Source: Siphonodentalium dalli | Lineage: Eukaryota; Mollusca; Scaphopoda; Gadilida; Siphonodentaliidae | Assembly: GCA_032622095.1 (NCBI GenBank) | Contig: CP136061.1 | Span: 38,815,797 to 38,879,796, forward strand | Direction: 5' to 3' | Length of the DNA stretch: 64,000 nucleotides | Part shown: positions 59,137-64,000 of the stretch, piece by piece | How positions within the stretch are numbered: position 1 is the stretch's first letter | How the letters are laid out: each line of letters opens with the position of its first letter | Notes under the pieces: model-generated | Told to the model about the DNA's origin: nothing | What the model saw: only the letters and a program-made list of their open reading frames with translations | Databases searched by the model: none | Translations under genes and position numbers: made by a program

Positions 59137-59645
59137 ACAATCGTGCTTTCCATTCGCTGTAAATGGAGACAATCGTGCTTTCCTTCGCAGTAAAGGGAGA
59201 CAATCGTGCTTTCCATTCGCAGTGAAGGAAGACAATCGTGCTTTCCATTCGCAGTAAAGGGAGACAATCGTGCTTTCCATTCGCTGTAAATGGAGACAAC
59301 CGTGCTTTCCTTCGCAGTAAAGGGAGACAATCGTGCTTTCCATTCGCAGTGAAGGAAGACAATCGTGCTTTCCATTCACAATAAAGGGAGACAATCGTGC
59401 TTTCCATTCACAGTGAAGGAAGACAATCGTGCTTTCCATTCGCAGTAAAGGGAGACAATCGTGCTTTCCATTCGCAGTGAAGGAAAACAATCGTGCTTTC
59501 CATTCGCAGTAAAGGGAGACAATCTTGCTTTCCATTCGCAGTAAAGGGAGACAATCGTGCTTTCCATTCGCAGTAAAGGGAGACAATCGTACTTTCCATT
59601 CGCAGTAAAGGGAGACAATCGTGCTATCCATTCGTAGTAAAGGGA
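59137..59645. repeat. 32-bp minisatellite, about 16 copies
   Basis: The unit GACAATCGTGCTTTCCATTC followed by GCAGTAAAGGGA is repeated, with GTGAAGGAA, TGTAAATGGA and a 31-bp CTTTCCTTCGC variant interspersed. It lies just upstream of the truncated LINE end on that strand. Long minus-strand frames (up to 214 codons) arise because three units make 96 bp. Confidence 0.95.
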
Positions 59646-59701
59646 TTATGGTTCTGCGTGCCGTGCGTATAAATATTGTACATCACTATGTTGTTAATAG
59701 G

Positions 59702-60202
59702 TCACAACATAGAGCTTTGTGTTTCGCAAGATCCTCGTGTTCCACGGCGACGAATTATTTTATTGCCACTTACAGATAAAACTGAAGACCACATGTCGAC
59801 TTGAAAAGTATGTACGAAAGTAATTTGTTACAGCCTGATGATTTCTCGTCATCGAACATAGCATCCCCAAAGCGTTCAATGTGTTCAGTCTCCAACTTGT
59901 TCAATAGCTCTTTCACGTGAAATTTCCATCCGCAATTTTGTCCGGGACCGTCCGTTTGACGACGTTTTTCTGAGCCACAAATAATTGCACATCTCGAGAA
60001 GTAACAAACTTTAAAAATCGACATCTGATCGCTCTGAGCTATGATGAGTGAAATAGTAATTTAGGAGCGTTAAATCGGATTATGCATCTTCAACAGGTCA
60101 CAGCTTACCGCTTTGTGATTCGCAAGATCCTTGTGTTCCACGGCGACGAATTATTTTATTGCCACTTACAGATAAAACTGAAGGCCACATGTCGATCACA
60201 AT
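59702..60202. repeat. Local duplication block, copy A (continues at 60618-60680)
   Basis: GACTTGAAAAGTATGTACGA at 59798 and the next ~400 bp match 62134 onward. After a MITE (60208-60613), the match resumes at 60618 (GGACATAATCTCAGAGTCAT) and runs to about 60680. A ~100-bp part (CCACGGCGACGAATTATTTT) also occurs twice within this copy, near 59740 and 60138. The right half belongs to the GGTACTCAATCCGATC foldback family. Confidence 0.85.
59770..60024 (-). pseudogene. LINE C-terminal remnant within the duplication
   Basis: The frame holds KELLNKLETEHIERFGDAMF, nearly the same as 62253-61957, but loses the following cysteine-histidine motif. Much of the frame is foldback-MITE sequence, so it is not a gene. 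Confidence 0.5.
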
Positions 60203-60207
60203 TTAAC

Positions 60208-60613
60208 CCTTTACCCAACAAAACGGCCAATAACGCCCAAATAAAGCTTCAACAGCCTAAAATATCTTCGGTCTGTCTCAATAACACCATACAAATATGG
60301 ATATCATTGGAACCGGTTCATTGACCACATTGTGATGGTTACAGTTATGCCATGTGCCAATGCATTCTCTTATATATGCGAGTCGACCATAGGTCGCCTC
60401 GCATATATAAGAGAATGCATTGGCGTAAAAAAAATCTTTTTAAAACACTTTTTACCATTTTTTTCTTACAACAATTTTATAACTTTTTCTTACATTTTTA
60501 TCATTTTTAATATGTTAAGCCAATGCATTCTCTTATATATGCGAGGCGACCTATGGTCGACTCGCATATATAATAGAATGTATTGGCACAGGGCCGTTCT
60601 GTTGGGTAAAGGG
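60208..60613. mobile_element. Double-hairpin MITE (TTAACCCTTTACCC type), TTAA duplication, with matching empty site
   Basis: TTAA flanks at 60204-60207 and 60614-60617. The termini CCCTTTACCCAACAAAACGG and, inverted, CCGTTCTGTTGGGTAAAGGG are about 25 bp long. The stems lie at 60351-60428 and 60516-60600. The related block at 62540-62543 carries a single TTAA with no insert, so this is a clear insertion. About 120 bp of extra sequence sits between the left terminus and the left stem. Confidence 0.92.
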
Positions 60614-60689
60614 TTAAGGACATAATCTCAGAGTCATCTCCCATATTGACGAGCTGAGAAACGATCGCTAACTTATTACTATATAATGT

Positions 60690-61640
60690 ATTTTTGAGTG
60701 TTTTGAAAATCCAAGACGGTAATCGTAACAAGGGATATGGAAACACGACATCGAATAGAAAGAACACAAATTCTAGTGACGTTGTACCCTATGCATATAC
60801 TTGTATGTTGTCGTCCATTATGCGAAAGATGTTTACTGACTGCCAGTCATTTATAACAGGTCTTCTCTTGGGTAGCAATACACGATGTCCAACCTGGGAG
60901 GGGTACTGTAGTTCAAATCTATACTGAGCCATTGTCTATGGCATAGGTCCCATCAAACATGTTTTAGTCTCGACAGAAATTGTAGATGTAATCATATGTC
61001 TGTACTTTAGCTTCTTTGTAAAACTTGTCATTGAGTTACGCCCCTTGGTTTGCACGCACAAGACGCTCAATATTACCCATTTTTAAAAACTCAAATTCAC
61101 CATTTTCAACCCAAAAACAGACCATGACAGAGCGAATATTAGTAAATAAGCTTCTTCCACCTGATAGAGCTGTGTTAGAGATGAGAAATATTTTAAATAG
61201 AAAAAAAGTTATATCAATTTGAAAAAAGTGTCTTGCATGCACAGATGACATAATTCAGGGGAGAGAAATCGGGCTGTTTTCCTGTAACCAATAACACAGA
61301 GTTGGACTTCACTGAATACGAAAATCCTGTTGCGTATCCAATTTTTTCACTTTTTTTGTGAACTTTCCCAGTTTTGTAAAATAATTAAACCTTCAAACCA
61401 GTAATGGCACATTTAACACAGGCTACACCGGCTGTTATGCCCCCAGATACTTATATATCTATTTTCAGACCCCCCCCCCATACAACCCGATAAATCGTGT
61501 ACTGCTACCTTACACTTTATACGGACATAATTCAACATAAATATATTTGTTATCTGTCATTTTATTAATGTATGCGCACCATAAGAGTCATTTTGAAAGG
61601 AGGTGGTGAGCGAGACCATGGTTAATAGAGGAGAGTTTAA
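60690..61640. other. Non-coding stretch, nothing recognised
   Basis: Minus- and plus-strand frames near 61025-61250 (65-71 codons) overlap each other and show no domain. A short run of C bases is at 61471-61479. Confidence 0.35.
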
Positions 61641-61956
61641 TACCAAGATATAAGATACAAGATGTGTATTGCAATACACTTCAATGGGCAGTTGCACAAT
61701 GGTAATGTGAATAAATAAATTAAATTACATGAAAATACATTACATTAATGTATAACTATTTATATACAATATATGACATTCACGGTACATTATATACAGT
61801 ATTGTCGCACTTGTAAGCATACGTGCATGTCTCTTCTAATTTCAGCTGAATATTTCTCTTTTGGTGAAGAAGGCTCGGATCATGTCGCATATTATATTGA
61901 TATTTTTCTTTCTCACATTACTCATTATGAATAAAAATTGATCAAAATTTTATAAC

Positions 61957-62253
61957 TCAGGAAAAGCATTGGCTAACTTTGTAAAAATATTTTTCGCGTA
62001 AATTTTGGTAAGCATAACATTTCAAAACAAAATGGTATTCATGTTCAACCTGTTTCGTTGAGCACCGCGTACAAATTCTATCATTGACGGGTAATGGTGG
62101 CTGTTTGTGCCTTCCTCTCTCTCTATTTCGAGTTGACTTGAAAAGTATGTACGAAAGTAATTTGTTACAGCCTGATGATTTCTCGTCATCGAACATAGCA
62201 TCCCCAAAGCGTTCAATGTGTTCAGTCTCCAACCTGTTCAATAGCTCTTTCAC
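61957..62253 (-). pseudogene. LINE C-terminal fragment (C-x2-C…H…C motif)
   Basis: The frame reads KELLNRLETEHIERFGDAMF, then DRICTRCSTKQVEHEYHFVL and KCYAYQNLREKYF. The CTRC…EYHF…C pattern is the C-terminal zinc-binding-like motif of LINE polyproteins. The rest of the reverse transcriptase is missing on the 5' side, where duplicated foldback-MITE sequence begins. 61640-61950 looks like its 3' untranslated region. Confidence 0.7.
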
Positions 62254-62605
62254 TTGAAATTTTCATCCGCAATTTTGTCCGGAACCGTCCGTTTGACGAC
62301 GTTTTTCTGGGCCACAAATAATTGCACATCTCGAGAAATAACAACCTTTAAAAATCGATATCTGATCGCTCTGAGCTTTGATGAGTGAAATAGTAATTTA
62401 GGAGCGTTAAATCGGATTATGCATCTTCAACAGGTCACAGCTTAGCGCTTTGTGATTCGCAAGATCCTCGTGTTCCACGGCGACGAATTATTTTATTGCC
62501 ACTTACAGCTAAAACTGAAGGCCACATGTCGATCACAATTTAAGGACATAATCTCAGAGTCATCTCCCACATTGGGGAGCTGAGAAACGATCGCAAACTT
62601 ATTAC
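62134..62605. repeat. Local duplication block, copy B (uninterrupted)
   Basis: This is homologous to 59798-60202 plus 60618-60680, and it keeps a single TTAA at 62540-62543 where copy A has a MITE. It ends where a hairpin MITE begins (62605). Confidence 0.88.
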
Positions 62606-62790
62606 TATATGTGACCCGCCATATCAAATCCAGTCGTAAGTCGGGTTTTTTACCCTGTGCCAATGCATTCTCTTATGTATGCGAGTCGACCATAGGTCGC
62701 CTCGCATATATAAGAGAATGCATTGGCCTAACAATTTTTTTTCATTTTTTTTTAAATAAATGTTTCTTACAAATTTTAGGAAATAAAACA
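62605..62790. mobile_element. Left half of a double-hairpin MITE (TGACCCGCCATATC type)
   Basis: The terminus TATGTGACCCGCCATATCAA and the stem at 62656-62733 are present, with part of the TAAATAAATGTTTCTTACAA spacer. The right half is missing. Copy A of the local duplication (near 60680) lacks this insertion and reads on through ATTACTATATAATG. Confidence 0.88.
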
Positions 62791-62794
62791 ACTT

Positions 62795-64000
62795 TCCCAA
62801 CATCAAGCGAATAATCTCTAGTTTCGAGTATATTCCTCTCACCAACGTCACCTACTAGAAACACTCCGTCGAGTTTACTGACATCTCGTTGTTATCTCCA
62901 GTGACCAAGTCCAACTGATTATATTAGTTATATCGTGCCATTCAAATCCTAGGCGCGACAATAGGATAGATATAATTTCGGTTCCGGGAGAAAGCCGTTT
63001 TTGCGACGATAAGTTACGTCGCCTTATATCATATGAAAACATAAGATATCGAATACACTATTGACCATGAATAAATAAATCGATGGTATAGAGGGACATG
63101 GACTAATCAATCCGATGCGTTTTAGGTGGTAAGTATATAAACATGACCCCCATGATACCACTCTTCCAGACCAAAAGTCGAATTTTTGGACTGAAATTTC
63201 CAACCACAATCACGACGCTCTGTGCTGACACATTTTATCAGTTGGAAACATTGAAGTACAACTTGGAAAATGCTAACCTGAGGGATGTAAATGATATTTC
63301 CCAGAGTTTATTTTAGGTCTGTGTAAACCACCACACGGAATACGCTCCGTGTGTGGCTGAAATGATCCGCAACTGACTTGGATATGAAAACTCATTTATT
63401 GACGGAATATTATTCTGAACATTTTGGAGTTGGAACTAATGAACCAGCTTTCAATGCGAGCTACATAATTATCGCAAGGTTTGAACTGTAAATTTGTGAA
63501 TTTATTTTTAATGTTGTCAAGCTCCTTGGAACCTCGGTGATATATGCTAGTTAGTTATGCTTTATTCTCTCATCCAAATAAACACATGGAAATTACATGT
63601 AACGGATATTGAGAAACAGAGTTATATACAATAGTCATATAGTATGATTATAATACAAAAGATAATATATACATGTAACCCCGGATATATAGCAGGTTGG
63701 GTTTAATAACCCTCATTAGCTGTCAGAAACCGCTACCAGCGATTCAGCTGAGACGAGTAAGACTGCACCGCGCATTTTCGGGCCTGTTTGTGTTCGTAAA
63801 TAGAACGGAACCGGGAAGTAATATTTTCGTCATACACGTGCTGTGTATTTTCTATCATCAGAAGAATATGTCTAAGTAGTTGTCAATTAACGTCAAAGGT
63901 TGCTCGCAATATATGTAAAACAGGTCGATAATTCCCCATTACTATATATCTATTGAGCTGGTAGTGGCTGTAATTAAAGGTGAAACTTGTAATTCATTTT
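62795..64000. other. Non-coding end of the window
   Basis: Around 63170-63300 words such as GAAATTTCCAACCACAATC and CAGTTGGAAAC suggest a remnant of the GTTGGAAATTTCC family. The minus strand of this part was looked at for the missing first opsin exon, without a convincing hit. Confidence 0.35.

Noticed and set aside
59045-59631. Open frames of 100-214 codons on the minus strand
   Set aside because: They are translations of the 32-bp minisatellite; three units equal 96 bp, so several frames stay open.
60351-60428. Hairpins read as intrinsic transcription terminators or as microRNA genes
   Set aside because: They are parts of dispersed MITEs. No U-tract terminator logic applies in this eukaryotic DNA, and without small-RNA data a microRNA call is unsupported.

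Overview
This window is AT-rich nuclear DNA from a metazoan. It has no operons or bacterial signals, its exons are short and have canonical GT/AG borders, and most of the sequence is transposon-derived. The one confident host gene is an opsin-type receptor, and the non-LTR fragments are of a kind common in marine invertebrates. A lophotrochozoan such as a mollusc is my best guess, but amphioxus- or hemichordate-like animals are not excluded.

The main host gene lies on the minus strand between 55122 and 39430. Four exons can be joined in frame by splice phase. They encode TM1(end)-TM2 (55122-54960), TM3 (50333-50206), TM4-TM5 (47722-47367) and TM6-TM7 plus tail (39741-39430). The extracellular loop 2 signature, both disulfide cysteines, the E181 position, the TM6 WxPY and the TM7 NPxxY are all opsin-like. 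However, the retinal-binding lysine (bovine 296) is threonine, and the D/ERY acidic residue is tyrosine. The N-terminal exon was not found. The TM6 exon start, with its splice acceptor, is tandemly duplicated (259 bp, two visible differences). The intron between TM5 and TM6 holds a 4.3-kb minisatellite of 48- and 56-bp units. A second possible host gene is a PAN/apple-domain first exon on the minus strand near 4.1-4.3 kb.

The rest is a dense mosaic of repeats. 0-9 kb: TTAA-flanked MITEs, small foldbacks and a hairpin MITE. 10-12.4 kb: a 2.3-kb palindromic element. 16-19.5 kb: AATAAA-rich repeats, a TTAA MITE and a trimeric satellite. 19.5-21.4 kb: a Harbinger-like element flanked by TTA with another element nested inside. 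24.8-28.3 kb: nested transposons with readable target-site duplications. 28.5-33.5 kb: LINE debris and tandem ~345-bp units. 34.1-39.3 kb: a 5.1-kb long-TIR, apparently non-coding element ending about 140 bp from the opsin stop codon. 39.4-55.1 kb: the opsin locus. 56.6-59.0 kb: a decayed CR1/L2-like LINE on the minus strand. 59.1-62.8 kb: a 32-bp minisatellite and a local duplication, one copy of which carries a MITE while the other keeps the empty site.

All calls come from reading the sequence by eye. Family names for transposons rest on termini and target-site duplications, not on database matches.
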